From positions 1 through 33,946 of the forward strand of contig JAGVTF010000068.1 in NCBI GenBank assembly GCA_019136955.1: a stretch of DNA of 33,946 nt, given 5' to 3'. Below are positions 20,736 to 29,194 of the stretch, one piece after another. Both the position numbers and the translations under genes were made by a program. Each line of letters starts with the position of its first letter. Within the stretch, counting starts at the first letter, position 1. The notes under the pieces were generated by a model. That model searched no databases. It saw nothing but the letters and a program-made list of their open reading frames with translations, and was not told the origin of the DNA. The DNA is from Verrucomicrobiota bacterium (lineage in GTDB: Bacteria > Verrucomicrobiota > Verrucomicrobiia > Limisphaerales > UBA1412).

Positions 20736-21935
20736 TTAGCGGACGTGGTTGACCATGTCGAAGACGGGGAGGAACATGGCCAGGACCATGCCGCCGATCA
20801 TGACGCCCAGGAAGATGATGAGGACCGGTTCAATGAGAGAGGTGAGGGCCGCGAGTGCCTGCTCGAGCTCCTCATCCATATAGTCGGAGACTTTCTCGAG
20901 CATGGTATCGATGGCGCCGCCCTGCTCTCCGGCGGCGATCATTCTGAGGATGATTGGCGGGAAGATGGGGTAGGCGGAGAGGGCTCCGGAGAGCGTATCG
21001 CCGCGTTCAATCCGCAGAGCCGTCTGTTTGAGGGCGTTTTCCATCTGGAGATTATTGACGGTGGCCGAGACGACGTTGAGGACCTCCAGTATCGGGACGC
21101 CGGAATGGAGGAGCGAGGAGGTGGTCCGGGCAAAACGGCTCAGGGCCAGTTTATGGAAGAGTGGGCCGAAGATCGGTATTTTCAGTTTGAAGGCATCCCA
21201 CCAGGCGCGGCCTCCAGAGGTGCGGATAAAGGAGAAAAAGCCGATTAGCAGACCGGCCAGCGCCCCCGTATAGTAAAGGATGTTCGCTTTGAGGGAATCG
21301 GCCAGTGAAATCACAAACTGGGTGAAGGCGGGCAACGGGATTTTCTGCTCCTGGTAGATATTGCTGAAGGTCGGGACCACCTGCACCAGAAGGAAGCTGA
21401 CGACGGCAATGGCGACCAGCGAGACGATGGCCGGATACATCATGGCGGAGCGGACCTTGGAGCGGAGGCGCTGGGTGTTTTCCGAGTAGGTGGCCAGGCG
21501 TGCGAGGATATCGGGGAGGATTCCGCCACGCTCGCCGGCATCGACCATATTGACATAGAGGCGGCTGAAAACCTCGGGATGTTTCTGCAATGCGCCGGAG
21601 AAGCTTTCGCCCGAGTCGATCTCTTTCAAAACGCCGCGGGTCACCTTCTGGAGGGCGCGGCTGGCTGTTTCGGTTGAAAGAGTCTGGAGCGCCTGGGGAA
21701 TGGTGAGGCCGGCATCAAGCATACTGGCCAACTGCCGGGTGAAGGCCGCCAGGTCCATCAGACGCACGGAGCGGCGGACGGTTCTGGCCGTGACCTCCTT
21801 TTCCCTCAAAGAGAGCACATAGAGATGCCTTCCCCTGAGGGCAGCCATTGCGGTCTGCTCGCTGGAGGCATCTATGGAGCCGTGGACCTGGCGTCCTGTA
21901 CCGGCTTCCCGTGCATGATACTGATAAACGGCCAC
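20736..21935 (-). CDS. gspF: Type II secretion / type IV pilus inner-membrane protein GspF/PilC
   Basis: Polytopic platform protein of a type II secretion or type IV pilus machine, 399 residues. It has the duplicated GspF domain: first copy at about 65-190 (LAAFTRQLASMLDAGLTIPQ and MVDAGERGGILPDILARLA), second at about 268-390 (FARTTSSLLHSGVPILEVL and MIAAGEQGGAIDTMLEKVSDY). Three hydrophobic segments are near 170-190, 220-240 and 368-390. The N-terminus YQYHAREAGTGRQVHGSI is typical. No other assembly genes (ATPase, pilins) adjoin it; the prepilin peptidase is four genes downstream in the same run. PilC and GspF cannot be separated on sequence alone. Confidence 0.93.
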   Translation of the reverse strand: MAVYQYHAREAGTGRQVHGSIDASSEQTAMAALRGRHLYVLSLREKEVTARTVRRSVRLMDLAAFTRQLASMLDAGLTIPQALQTLSTETASRALQKVTRGVLKEIDSGESFSGALQKHPEVFSRLYVNMVDAGERGGILPDILARLATYSENTQRLRSKVRSAMMYPAIVSLVAIAVVSFLLVQVVPTFSNIYQEQKIPLPAFTQFVISLADSLKANILYYTGALAGLLIGFFSFIRTSGGRAWWDAFKLKIPIFGPLFHKLALSRFARTTSSLLHSGVPILEVLNVVSATVNNLQMENALKQTALRIERGDTLSGALSAYPIFPPIILRMIAAGEQGGAIDTMLEKVSDYMDEELEQALAALTSLIEPVLIIFLGVMIGGMVLAMFLPVFDMVNHVR

Positions 21936-21992
21936 TGGGAGCTCTTTTTCTTTAATTCTGGCAAGAGCTGGGGGCTAAAAGCTCAACCGGCT

Positions 21993-22373
21993 CTAAATAT
22001 GTTTGGAGTCATCCTCATCCTTGGCAGTATAGCCCGAATCCTGACGCTGAAAATTGACGGCGTTCTTTTTGAGATAGGCATTGTAAACGTCATCAGCGCT
22101 CATGCCGAGGACCTGGGCGGCGCTGATCAGGAAGTGGAAAATATCGACCACCTCCACGCGGGCATTCTGCTCTTCGAACTTCTGATATTTGGCCCACCAT
22201 TTCCAGGGCACGCTATCGGTTAATTCGGCTATCTCCTGGGTCATTGCTCGGCAGTAGTTGAGGAGCCATTTGACCTTTTCTTCATCGGTCATGGAGTCGG
22301 TGTTGACGCCAATTCTCAGATTGAGCGCCTTCTGCATACTGAACATTTCCCTGAGTTGATCCAAGTGTCCCAT
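21993..22373 (-). CDS. Dimeric-type dUTP diphosphatase (all-alpha NTP pyrophosphatase)
   Basis: Hydrolyses dUTP to dUMP and pyrophosphate, keeping uracil out of DNA and supplying dTMP synthesis. The 126-residue protein has the all-alpha pattern MQKALNLRIG, EEKVKWLLNYCRAMTQEIAEL, VPWKWWAKYQKFEEQNARVE and VVDIFHFLISAAQVLGMSAD. The metal-binding acids are E47, E50, E74 and D77, matching the EExxE...ExxD signature of dimeric dUTPases and MazG relatives. KKNAVNFQRQDSGY closes the fold. It is first in a long minus-strand run and 57 bases upstream of gspF. The trimeric Dut family is unrelated, hence no symbol. Confidence 0.85.
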   Translation of the reverse strand: MGHLDQLREMFSMQKALNLRIGVNTDSMTDEEKVKWLLNYCRAMTQEIAELTDSVPWKWWAKYQKFEEQNARVEVVDIFHFLISAAQVLGMSADDVYNAYLKKNAVNFQRQDSGYTAKDEDDSKHI

Positions 22374-22513
22374 ACAGGCAGATTCTTGTTCAAGGGCCGG
22401 TCGCTTGCAAGCTTTTACTGGTTTTGCGGTAATAAAATGCTGGACAGTCGTCTTCCGGAGGATGTAGGATAATGGCTGTTGTCAATAGTTAAAAACTAAA
22501 CAGATCACTACTT

Positions 22514-23431
22514 ATGAAAAGATTAATCGTATTATCTGCCTGTCTGGTTTTGGCATTTTGCCAGAGTGGTTGCCAGTCAGTCTCTCATCGTGACAAAGCG
22601 TGCAGCTCCGAGTGGCGTCCGGAGCATGTGATTTTTATTGGCTTTGACGGGCTTTGTGCCAAGTCCCTCAGGGATGGGGCCGATATGCCGACCCTGCGGC
22701 ATTTGATGGCCGAGGGGTCCCATACGCTTGAGAGCCGGACGATTTTGCCCTCCAGCAGCGCCTGCAACTGGGCCAGCATCTTCATGGGCAGCGGCATTGA
22801 ACTGCATGGTTACACCACCTGGGGCTCCAAAGAACCGGACCTGGAGCCGCGCGTCGTCAATGAAAATGGCCGCTACCCCGACGTCTTCTGGGAGTATCGC
22901 AAGAAGAACCCCGATGCGGAGATTGGCTACATCTACGAGTGGGACGGGATGGGCTACCTGACCGACCCGGCCGCCTCGGATTTCCGGCTCAATACGAAGG
23001 ATTGCACCACGGCCGCCGTTGAATATATCAAGGAGAAGAAGCCGAACCTCTGCGGGGTTATCTATGACCAGCCCGACGGTGTGGGGCACAGTCTGGGCTG
23101 GCGCAGCCCCGAGTATATGGCCAAGATTCTGGAGCTCGATGGCTGCCTCAAGCAGATACTTGACGCGCTGGAGGAGGCTGGCATCCTGGAAGAATCGGTC
23201 GTCATCGTCACCTCTGACCATGGCGGCATTGATAAGGGCCACGGCGGAATGAAGATGGAAGAGATGCAGCGGCCGTTGGTGTTTTACGGCAAGAGCGTCA
23301 AGAAGGGCTACACCATTGAGGAGAGCACCGTTGTCTACGATTTAGCGGCGACGATGGCCTGGCTGCTTGACGTGGAGCGTCCGCAGGTTTGGACGGGCCG
23401 GCCGATCTCTTCCGTTTTTGAGGTGAAGTAA
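22514..23431 (+). CDS. Exported alkaline-phosphatase-superfamily phosphodiesterase (nucleotide pyrophosphatase type)
   Basis: A metal-dependent phosphodiesterase/phosphatase of 305 residues. Signal sequence MKRLIVLSACLVLAFCQSGC with C20 as a probable lipidated cysteine. Metal and catalytic motifs are FIGFDG (D45), LPSSSACNWASIFMGSG with S82 where NPP enzymes use Thr, YDQPDGVGHSLGW and VIVTSDHGGIDKGHGG. The C-terminal YDLAATMAWLLDVERPQVWTG is the usual ending of the family. Substrate is unknown; nucleotides, phospholipids and glycan phosphoesters are all possible. It is a one-gene transcript ending in the bidirectional terminator at 23460. A GATAAT (22468-22473) upstream could be its -10 but lacks a well-spaced -35. 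Confidence 0.87.
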   Translation: MKRLIVLSACLVLAFCQSGCQSVSHRDKACSSEWRPEHVIFIGFDGLCAKSLRDGADMPTLRHLMAEGSHTLESRTILPSSSACNWASIFMGSGIELHGYTTWGSKEPDLEPRVVNENGRYPDVFWEYRKKNPDAEIGYIYEWDGMGYLTDPAASDFRLNTKDCTTAAVEYIKEKKPNLCGVIYDQPDGVGHSLGWRSPEYMAKILELDGCLKQILDALEEAGILEESVVIVTSDHGGIDKGHGGMKMEEMQRPLVFYGKSVKKGYTIEESTVVYDLAATMAWLLDVERPQVWTGRPISSVFEVK

Positions 23432-23459
23432 CGGAAATCGCCAATCACGAAGCAAAAAT

Positions 23460-23483
23460 GGGGTCAAATGCGACCCCTTTTTT
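23460..23483. terminator. Bidirectional terminator between convergent genes
   Basis: GGGGTC - aaatgc - GACCCC followed by TTTTTT on the plus strand; read on the minus strand the same hairpin is followed by ATTTTTG. It ends both the phosphodiesterase and the methyltransferase transcripts. The minus-strand TAA stop (23482-23484) lies within the T-run. Confidence 0.88.
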
Positions 23484-24486
23484 ATCGCTTTTGGAGGATC
23501 AGGACCGCCTCTTCGCCGATGGAGGGATCGCGCTTCAGGGAGAGATGCTCCCTGTACTGGAGGAGGACCGCGCGGAGGGTGCGTTTGAAGTGGAGCGTCT
23601 TCTTTTCGATGCCCTGCAGGTTGCCCGGCTGGGAGCGGGCTTGCAGGGCCAGGCTTTCATCGAGGATGAAGTCGGCCCCGGTCGCCGTGGTGAAAGAGCT
23701 CTGCATCGGCTCGGTGAAGCCCAGCTCTCTCGCGCAGCGCCGGAGCGCCGTCAGTGAAAAGATGTTCAGGTGGCGGGGGACCTCCAGTCCTCTCCAATAC
23801 TCGTGGGTGATGCCGTGGCCGAGGCTTTCACTGTTGGGCGTGACGACGACGAGTGTGCCGCCTGGCCTCAGGATGCGCAGGCAGTGGCGCAAGGTGCCGA
23901 GGGGGTCGGGCAGATGCTCGATCACGTGCCGGAGCGTTACCGCGTCGAAGGAGCTGTCGGTGTAGTCTTTTTCTTCCAGAGTTCCCTGGCTGACATTGAG
24001 CCGGTAGAGGTCGCGCGCTCGTTTGAGCGCCTGTTCATCCAGGTCGATCCCCTCTGCTTTCCATCCTCTGGCGGCCATGAAGCGGAGGTAGGCTCCGTCA
24101 CCGCAGCCGATATCCAGAAGCCGTCCGGAGAATTTATCATCCAGGTAGAGATACTCCATCCTTCTGCGTGCCTGGGCCAGGCCGATGGGCCACTGGATCA
24201 ATTTGGAGAGGCCGTTATAGAGGAGCCTGACCGCTTTGCGGCCGAGGCTTTCGGCGGTGGCGTCGTGGGTGTAGTAGTGGGCGTAGACTTTGTGAAGCTC
24301 CGCCGGCAGGGGGGCCGGGTTGAGCCAGATGAGGCCGCAGTTGCTCCGGGGGCATTTGAAAAGGTTCCACTGCCCGGGTGCTCCAAAAAGGGAATCCGAA
24401 AGCCGCGCATAGAGCAGTTCGCCGCGCTCGGCGCAGAGGGTGCAGAACGGTTTTTCTTCAGTCAAAATTTTCGGTTCAGTTTTCAT
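23482..24486 (-). CDS. Class I SAM-dependent methyltransferase with N-terminal zinc motif
   Basis: A 334-residue methyltransferase. N-terminal CTLC (C15, C18) and KCPRSNC (C45, C50) form a likely zinc-binding unit, as in many Methyltransf_23-type proteins of surface-glycan and antibiotic clusters. Motif I is LLDIGCGDGAYL (123-134), motif II KAEGIDLDEQALKRA, then FDAVTLRHVIEHLPDP and LRILRPGGTLVVVTPNSESL. The block HEYWRGLEVPRHLNIFS is the family's typical substrate-side segment. It is the last gene of the minus run, 12 bases after the oppF-like gene. Substrate is not predictable; a sugar or small molecule is more likely than RNA. Confidence 0.87.
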   Translation of the reverse strand: MKTEPKILTEEKPFCTLCAERGELLYARLSDSLFGAPGQWNLFKCPRSNCGLIWLNPAPLPAELHKVYAHYYTHDATAESLGRKAVRLLYNGLSKLIQWPIGLAQARRRMEYLYLDDKFSGRLLDIGCGDGAYLRFMAARGWKAEGIDLDEQALKRARDLYRLNVSQGTLEEKDYTDSSFDAVTLRHVIEHLPDPLGTLRHCLRILRPGGTLVVVTPNSESLGHGITHEYWRGLEVPRHLNIFSLTALRRCARELGFTEPMQSSFTTATGADFILDESLALQARSQPGNLQGIEKKTLHFKRTLRAVLLQYREHLSLKRDPSIGEEAVLILQKR

Positions 24487-24498
24487 TTCGGTTGTTTT

Positions 24499-25464
24499 CT
24501 ATTTTGAGGAGGTATGGAGATGGCAGGCGACGGAGTGGGTAGCCGAGATTTCGCGGCGGCTCGGGTAGGAGCGGCGGCATTCTTCGGTGGCATGGGGGCA
24601 GCGTGGATGGAAGTGGCAGCCGGGCGGAGGATTGAGAGGCGAGGGGACCTCCCCCGCCAGAGGCAGAGCCTCCGAGAGCCGCTCCTTTTCAAGGGTCGGA
24701 ACCGCATTCCAGAGCGCCTGCGTGTAGGGGTGAAGCGGCTGGGAACGGACCTCCTCCACCAGCCCCTCTTCCACAATCCGGCCCAGATACATCACGGCGA
24801 CGCGGTGGCAGGTATGTTGAACCAGCGCCAGATCATGCGAAATGAAGAGATAGGATATTTTTTCACGCTGCTGAATATCAACCAGCAGGTTAATGATCTG
24901 CGCCTGAATGGAGACATCAAGCGCGCTGACCGGTTCATCGCAGATGATGAGGCGCGGCGAGAGCGCCAGAGCGCGGGCAATGCCGACTCGCTGCCGCTGG
25001 CCGCCGCTGAACTCATGGGGATAGCGCCGAGCCTGGGAGCTGTCCAGCCCGACCGACTCCATGAGAGAGTGGATTTTCTCCAGACGCTCTTCGCGGCTCG
25101 AGTAGAGGCGGTGAATATCGAGCGGCTCCCCCAGTATCTGCTCAATGGTCATCAGGGGGTCAAGCGAGCTGTAGGGGTCCTGGAAGATCATCTGGATTTT
25201 CCGGCGCAGTTGATGCAGAGCGTTGCCATTGCGCCCTGAGAGGTCTTGTCCCTGGAAGTGGATGCTCCCCTCCGTGACGGGAGCCAGCCCCAGAATGGCC
25301 CGGCCAAGGGTCGTTTTGCCGCAGCCGCTCTCGCCGACCAGCCCAAGGGTCTCACGCTCGCCCAGCCGGAGCGAGACTCCATCGACGGCACGCACAAAGC
25401 GCTTCGGCGCAAAGAGGCGCTGGGCCAGCGGGTAGTATGCCTTGAGGTTATCGATTCTGAGCAT
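24499..25464 (-). CDS. Oligopeptide/dipeptide ABC transporter ATP-binding protein (OppF/DppF type)
   Basis: Cytoplasmic ATPase of 321 residues. Walker A GESGCGKTT (44-52), Q-loop in IFQDPYSSLDPL, signature SGGQRQR (153-159), Walker B LIICDEP (D176, E177), H-loop ISHDLAL, and the C-terminal oligopeptide-family extension with CHFHPRCPHATEEC. An OppF rather than OppD assignment follows from RAVDGVSLRLGERETLGLVG. Its permeases, OppD partner and binding protein are absent on both sides, so either the rest of the transporter is encoded elsewhere or it works with other components. It is 89 bases from the upstream glycerophosphodiesterase gene. Confidence 0.92.
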   Translation of the reverse strand: MLRIDNLKAYYPLAQRLFAPKRFVRAVDGVSLRLGERETLGLVGESGCGKTTLGRAILGLAPVTEGSIHFQGQDLSGRNGNALHQLRRKIQMIFQDPYSSLDPLMTIEQILGEPLDIHRLYSSREERLEKIHSLMESVGLDSSQARRYPHEFSGGQRQRVGIARALALSPRLIICDEPVSALDVSIQAQIINLLVDIQQREKISYLFISHDLALVQHTCHRVAVMYLGRIVEEGLVEEVRSQPLHPYTQALWNAVPTLEKERLSEALPLAGEVPSPLNPPPGCHFHPRCPHATEECRRSYPSRREISATHSVACHLHTSSK

Positions 25465-25553
25465 TGCGGGTGGAAAGGGGAGTGGAAAAAGAGATGGGAC
25501 CCATTGGCCGGTTCCAGCGCGACAGATCCCATTCTTTTAGCGTCAAACGCTCT

Positions 25554-26441
25554 TTATTTCGTGGCAATCGCCTTCCAGACCAGGGCCGGATTATCCGTGA
25601 TGATGCCATCCACACCCATGGCGAGCAGCTCCTGCGCCTCTTTGATATCATTGATGGTATAGACGAAGACTTTGAGCCCCTTGCTGTGCGCATACTCAAT
25701 GCCCTCCGGCGTGAGCTGTTTATTCCAGGCGGCGCCCGCGACGCCAAGTTTGAGCATCTCGTCAACGGCGGTTTTATCCATCACTTTTTGCTCGGCGGTG
25801 AGCTTGACGCCGCGAATCTCGTTCTGGGGACCCAGTGCGACGGTGATCTGCTCGGGCAGCACCTTCTTCATATCGGCCAGGAAGTTCCAGTTGAAGGATT
25901 GGACAATCAGATCGTTGACGCAATCTAACTTTGTCAGGACCGCCGCGCATTGGGCGGCTGAGCCGGTCTTGTGCTCGGCCAGCGTCATGCCGCCATCGGC
26001 CTGAATGGCGATCAGCGCCTCTTCCAGGCTCGGCATCGGCGTGCCGGCATACATCGGGTTCTTCCATTTACCGGCGTCGAGCTTGCGCACCTGTGCATCG
26101 GTGAGGTCAAGCATGGTGGCATTGGTCAGGCTCAGCGTACTGCGGATATCGGTGGTACGGTCGAGCGTGCGGTCGTGCAGGCAGAAGAGGGTACCCTCCT
26201 TGTTGACGTAGAAATCGAGTTCCACCATGTCGGCCTCGGCCAGTTTGCCCCAGAAGAAGGCGGGGACGGTGTTTTCGGGAGCGCCCATCGAGAAACCGCG
26301 GTGAGCGACGACGATCGTACGGTCGCTCTCCATCAGCTTCAGGGCACGTCCATCAGCGGCTTGGGAGCTGGGCATGGTGAAGGTGAAGGCGGCGATAAAA
26401 GCCGCGGCGGATAACAGTTTTATATAGGTTTTATTTATCAT
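25554..26441 (-). CDS. Secreted glycerophosphodiester phosphodiesterase
   Basis: Hydrolyses glycerophosphodiesters to glycerol-3-phosphate and an alcohol. It has a signal peptide cut near residue 28 (FTMPSSQAA), so it acts in the periplasm or outside. The TIM-barrel motifs are H47-R-G, ENT (56-58), VELDFYV (metal ligands E74, D76), H89-D90 in FCLHDRTLDRTTD, and TLAEHKTG for the next strand. The C-terminal GLKVFVYTINDIKEAQELLAMGVDGIITDNP is the standard end of the family. Length 295 aa is normal. It lies 18 bases after the sugar kinase gene in the same run. Confidence 0.93.
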   Translation of the reverse strand: MINKTYIKLLSAAAFIAAFTFTMPSSQAADGRALKLMESDRTIVVAHRGFSMGAPENTVPAFFWGKLAEADMVELDFYVNKEGTLFCLHDRTLDRTTDIRSTLSLTNATMLDLTDAQVRKLDAGKWKNPMYAGTPMPSLEEALIAIQADGGMTLAEHKTGSAAQCAAVLTKLDCVNDLIVQSFNWNFLADMKKVLPEQITVALGPQNEIRGVKLTAEQKVMDKTAVDEMLKLGVAGAAWNKQLTPEGIEYAHSKGLKVFVYTINDIKEAQELLAMGVDGIITDNPALVWKAIATK

Positions 26442-26459
26442 GATTATTAAAGTGATTTT

Positions 26460-27581
26460 CTAAACTTCGGCACGGCTCCATTTGTGGATGAACCGGGCGA
26501 GCTCTTCCGCGGTGGCGCTGCGGGCTTCGCGTACGAAGAAGCCGGAGCAGGCGCAGCCCAGGAGTAGCTTCTCCCTTTGAGCGAGCCCCAGGAGGGTGCC
26601 TGCACAGAACCCGGCATTGAAGCGGTCTCCGGCTCCGGTGCTCTTTTTGGGCTGGGCGCAGTAGGGGCCCGATACGGCGTAGCTGCCGGTGGAGTCGGCC
26701 ACTGAAGCCGTCTTGACGCAATGGATGGAGACGGCGCTGATTTTGAGCTCTTCGCGAATTTCAGCGGCCTGGGTCGCGATTTCCGTCTCTGAATCGCCAA
26801 CGGTCGGGATACCCAGTACACGGGCCACGACATTGGCTTCCACACCGTTCAGCCCCAGGATGGCCTCCACGTTTTGGTCAAGCTCGCTCACTGTATCGAG
26901 CATTTCGGAGATGTCGATAATGGTCCGGCTGGAGGGGTCCACCAGGTCGATATAGAGCGGCAGACGGCGCGGCAGCTTGCTGTAGACTTCGTTATTGAGC
27001 TTCTGCCAGCAGGCGGTCATGTGCGGGAACATGCTCCAATCGGTCAGGACCAGCATCGATGCGTTCCTGCAGCACTCCTGGTAGTAGCCATCGGCGAGCA
27101 TTGCGTCCAGATGCTCCGGAGTGAAATCGAAGGTGGGGGTGATAGCGCTGAGCATGTATTTGCCGTCGCTGAATTCCAGGGCCAGCGTACGGCCGGGGGT
27201 CTTGCCCCAGGAGCGGTAACTGGCGCATTTATCGAGCAGGCTCTGGAAGGCGACGTGGACCGGCTCCCCCAGCGTGGCGAAGATGTGCATCGGGATGCCC
27301 AGCGTGGCGGTGCCATCGCTCAGGTTGACGGTGCAGCCGCCTGCGGCTGTCTCGTGAACTACGATTTCCCTCAAGCTGCTTTTGCCTGCGGCCGCCTGCA
27401 TATGCTCGGCCATGCGGGCAATGGTGGGTACGGGTATCCAGTGGCTCAAATCGGAGCGTTCTTCAACAACCGAGATCATCTCATCCACAAAAGCGTCAAA
27501 CCCTGACACAATGGGCAGGGAGCGTAACTCAGGGGAACGGTTGCCGAAAAGCTCGGCTAATTTTGCTAACTCATCATTCAT
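26460..27581 (-). CDS. PfkB/ribokinase-family carbohydrate kinase
   Basis: A 373-residue ATP-dependent sugar (or nucleoside) kinase. The signature STGAGDRFNAGFCAG contains the anion hole and catalytic base D319 (GAGD, 316-319). The N-terminal substrate region is TAAGGCTVNLSDGTATLG and FATLGEPVHVAF. Upstream, VSGFDAFVDEM resembles the family's GxxxxD opening. The sequence is long for PfkB (usual about 310-330), with an extra helical segment at about 40-75 (SHWIPVPTIARMAEHMQAA). It has no sugar-specific neighbour, so the substrate is open. It probably forms a transcript with the phosphodiesterase gene and is 57 bases from the GrpE-like gene upstream. Confidence 0.88.
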   Translation of the reverse strand: MNDELAKLAELFGNRSPELRSLPIVSGFDAFVDEMISVVEERSDLSHWIPVPTIARMAEHMQAAAGKSSLREIVVHETAAGGCTVNLSDGTATLGIPMHIFATLGEPVHVAFQSLLDKCASYRSWGKTPGRTLALEFSDGKYMLSAITPTFDFTPEHLDAMLADGYYQECCRNASMLVLTDWSMFPHMTACWQKLNNEVYSKLPRRLPLYIDLVDPSSRTIIDISEMLDTVSELDQNVEAILGLNGVEANVVARVLGIPTVGDSETEIATQAAEIREELKISAVSIHCVKTASVADSTGSYAVSGPYCAQPKKSTGAGDRFNAGFCAGTLLGLAQREKLLLGCACSGFFVREARSATAEELARFIHKWSRAEV

Positions 27582-27638
27582 AGTGGCAATTCACGTATTA
27601 TTAGAATCTCTCTCCAGGTAATTCTAAACCTAAAATCT

Positions 27639-28943
27639 CTAGAGGGGAAGCCTCTCTTCGTCATCGGGGCTCTCATCGGGTTCGTCTTCTTCCGGCGGCT
27701 CCTCCTGGCTCCAGCTCTCTTCGATTTCCCCCAGCTCTTCGGTTTCGATTTCGATTGGCTCGGAGGGTTCATCTTCTGCCGGAGATTCCTCCGGTTCAGG
27801 GGCAGCCTGCTTTGATGAAAGAGATTCGAAGCTTTCCTGACGGAAGAGCGCTTCGCTGTCATCGAGCGGCTCTTCAGCGAGCTCTATCTCGCTCTCCACC
27901 TCTGCCAGTATCTCTTCTTCGGGGCTGAGCTCTTTGATTTCCTCCGGCTCCGGCTCCAGTTCAGGTTCGAATTCGGACTGCTCGGTCGGCTCCGGCGTTT
28001 CGGAGAGCTCCTCTTCGTGGTCCACTTCCAGCGGCTCGGCCGGGGTGAAGGAGGAAGTTTCTTCCCGGGCGGGTTCAAACGGGGAGCTGGCGAAGGAGTG
28101 AGTCACCCCCTGGGCTCCGGCGGGTTCACCTGCGGCCGCCTCCATTCCTTCGGTCAGGATGAGCGCTTTGCGGGTGAGCTGCCCCTGGTAGAGGAAGCCC
28201 GGCGCCAGGACGCGGATGATTCTGGCCGCCGTCTCCGGTGGGGGGGCATCGGTGGGGACGGTATGTTTTTCGGGGTCGTAGTGCTCAGTCGGCGCCGGCA
28301 TATAGGGCTGGATGCCGGCACGGGAGGCGATATCGAGGCAGGCGGCACGGAAGCGCTTCATCTGCTCGGCGATTTCCGGCTTGCCCGAGTGGATACCGGC
28401 ACTGGCCAGGGCCAGGATATGATCTAACATGCCGCTGGCGCTGGCGACCCACTCTTTCTCGATCCTCCGCAGCTTATCGATCTCCAGTTGGAAGGTGCTC
28501 TTTTCGTACTGGGCGGCCCTGGAGATTCTTTCTTCGAAGTCTTGTCCGTACTGGGCGATTTTTTCTTCCGCTTCGGCAGCACGCCCGGCCGAGGCCTGGG
28601 CGATTTGCTGGATATTGGAGAGGGCGAGCAGGGCCGAATTGACCCCGTCAGAAAAAGTATTCATCTTCCGGATACTCTCCTGCACATCTGTGAGCCCTTC
28701 GAGCTCAGAGAGTCTGGATTTGGCGCGATGCTCCAGTATCCACGGTATCACGGCTATCCAGGCGCCCGAAGCGACCAGAAGCGTAATGGTCCAGACCGCA
28801 GAGGCTGAAAGGGGATGTTGGGCAAAGGTGAGAATCCCAATAGCGGTCAGAATGAGAACCAGATCGGTCACGACAAAGGGCGCTTTGTCTGATGCCGACG
28901 GGTTTGAAGTCTCTGACTGAGGCGTCTTCTGAAATTCATTCAT
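27639..28943 (-). CDS. Membrane-anchored GrpE-like coiled-coil protein with long acidic tail
   Basis: A 434-residue protein in four parts. Two hydrophobic helices lie at about 22-42 and 48-71. An extended coiled coil follows at about 74-165. A segment at about 168-266 reads like the GrpE C-terminal half: helices LDHILALASAGIHSGKPEIA and MKRFRAACLDIASRAGIQP, then YDPEKHTVP and GFLYQGQLTRKALILTE, which parallel the DPxxH and GYxxxGRxxRxAxV blocks of GrpE. Residues about 285-434 are mostly Glu, Pro, Ser and Asp. GrpE is the nucleotide exchange factor of DnaK; whether this protein binds Hsp70 is unproved, and no dnaK or dnaJ is in the window. With both helices inserted as a hairpin, the rest would be cytoplasmic. 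AGGTAGGA lies upstream of the ATG. A generic coiled-coil protein is the alternative. Confidence 0.65.
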   Translation of the reverse strand: MNEFQKTPQSETSNPSASDKAPFVVTDLVLILTAIGILTFAQHPLSASAVWTITLLVASGAWIAVIPWILEHRAKSRLSELEGLTDVQESIRKMNTFSDGVNSALLALSNIQQIAQASAGRAAEAEEKIAQYGQDFEERISRAAQYEKSTFQLEIDKLRRIEKEWVASASGMLDHILALASAGIHSGKPEIAEQMKRFRAACLDIASRAGIQPYMPAPTEHYDPEKHTVPTDAPPPETAARIIRVLAPGFLYQGQLTRKALILTEGMEAAAGEPAGAQGVTHSFASSPFEPAREETSSFTPAEPLEVDHEEELSETPEPTEQSEFEPELEPEPEEIKELSPEEEILAEVESEIELAEEPLDDSEALFRQESFESLSSKQAAPEPEESPAEDEPSEPIEIETEELGEIEESWSQEEPPEEDEPDESPDDEERLPL

Positions 28944-29029
28944 GGAAAAATCCTACCTGCTGAGAGACCTCTTGTGAAGTTTTTTCTCTGTTTCCAACTT
29001 GTTCCCCCTATTTTTTCTAAAACTCCCCC

Positions 29030-29183
29030 CTGGTACGCATCCACCCCCACGAGAAACCCGACCCCGGAGGGGGCGCAGCATATTTCAGGTATGCGGAGCA
29101 TACCCATCTCATAGCCAGGGGTCGCAGACCCCTGGTACGCATCCCCCCATACGAGAAACACGACCCCAGAGGGGTCGCATACC
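29030..29183. repeat. GC-rich intergenic direct repeats with nested palindromes
   Basis: Two imperfect copies of about 52 bases (about 29030-29082 and 29132-29183) each run CTGGTACGCATCC, then ACGAGAAAC-CGACCCC, then a short GAGGGG-type return arm. Between and within them are exact hairpins: GGTATGC-gga-GCATACC (29088-29104), CCAGGGGTC-gca-GACCCCTGG (29115-29135) and CGACCCC-aga-GGGGTCG (29161-29177). The pattern looks like dispersed palindromic elements rather than a gene; an ORF over it on the minus strand (28940-29161) is made of the repeat itself. Confidence 0.8.
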
Positions 29184-29194
29184 GTTACCCATTT

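Noticed and set aside
25465-25553. Terminator between the glycerophosphodiesterase and oppF-like genes
   Set aside because: Short dyads (AGCGT-caa-ACGCT and ATGGGACCCAT) exist, but none has a proper U-run on the minus strand.
28940-29161. 73-codon minus ORF with repeated DAYQG strings
   Set aside because: Its translation repeats only because the DNA is a palindromic direct repeat; it also overlaps the start of the GrpE-like gene.
29030-29183. Possible CRISPR array
   Set aside because: Only two imperfect copies, with hairpins in the spacer and no cas genes nearby.
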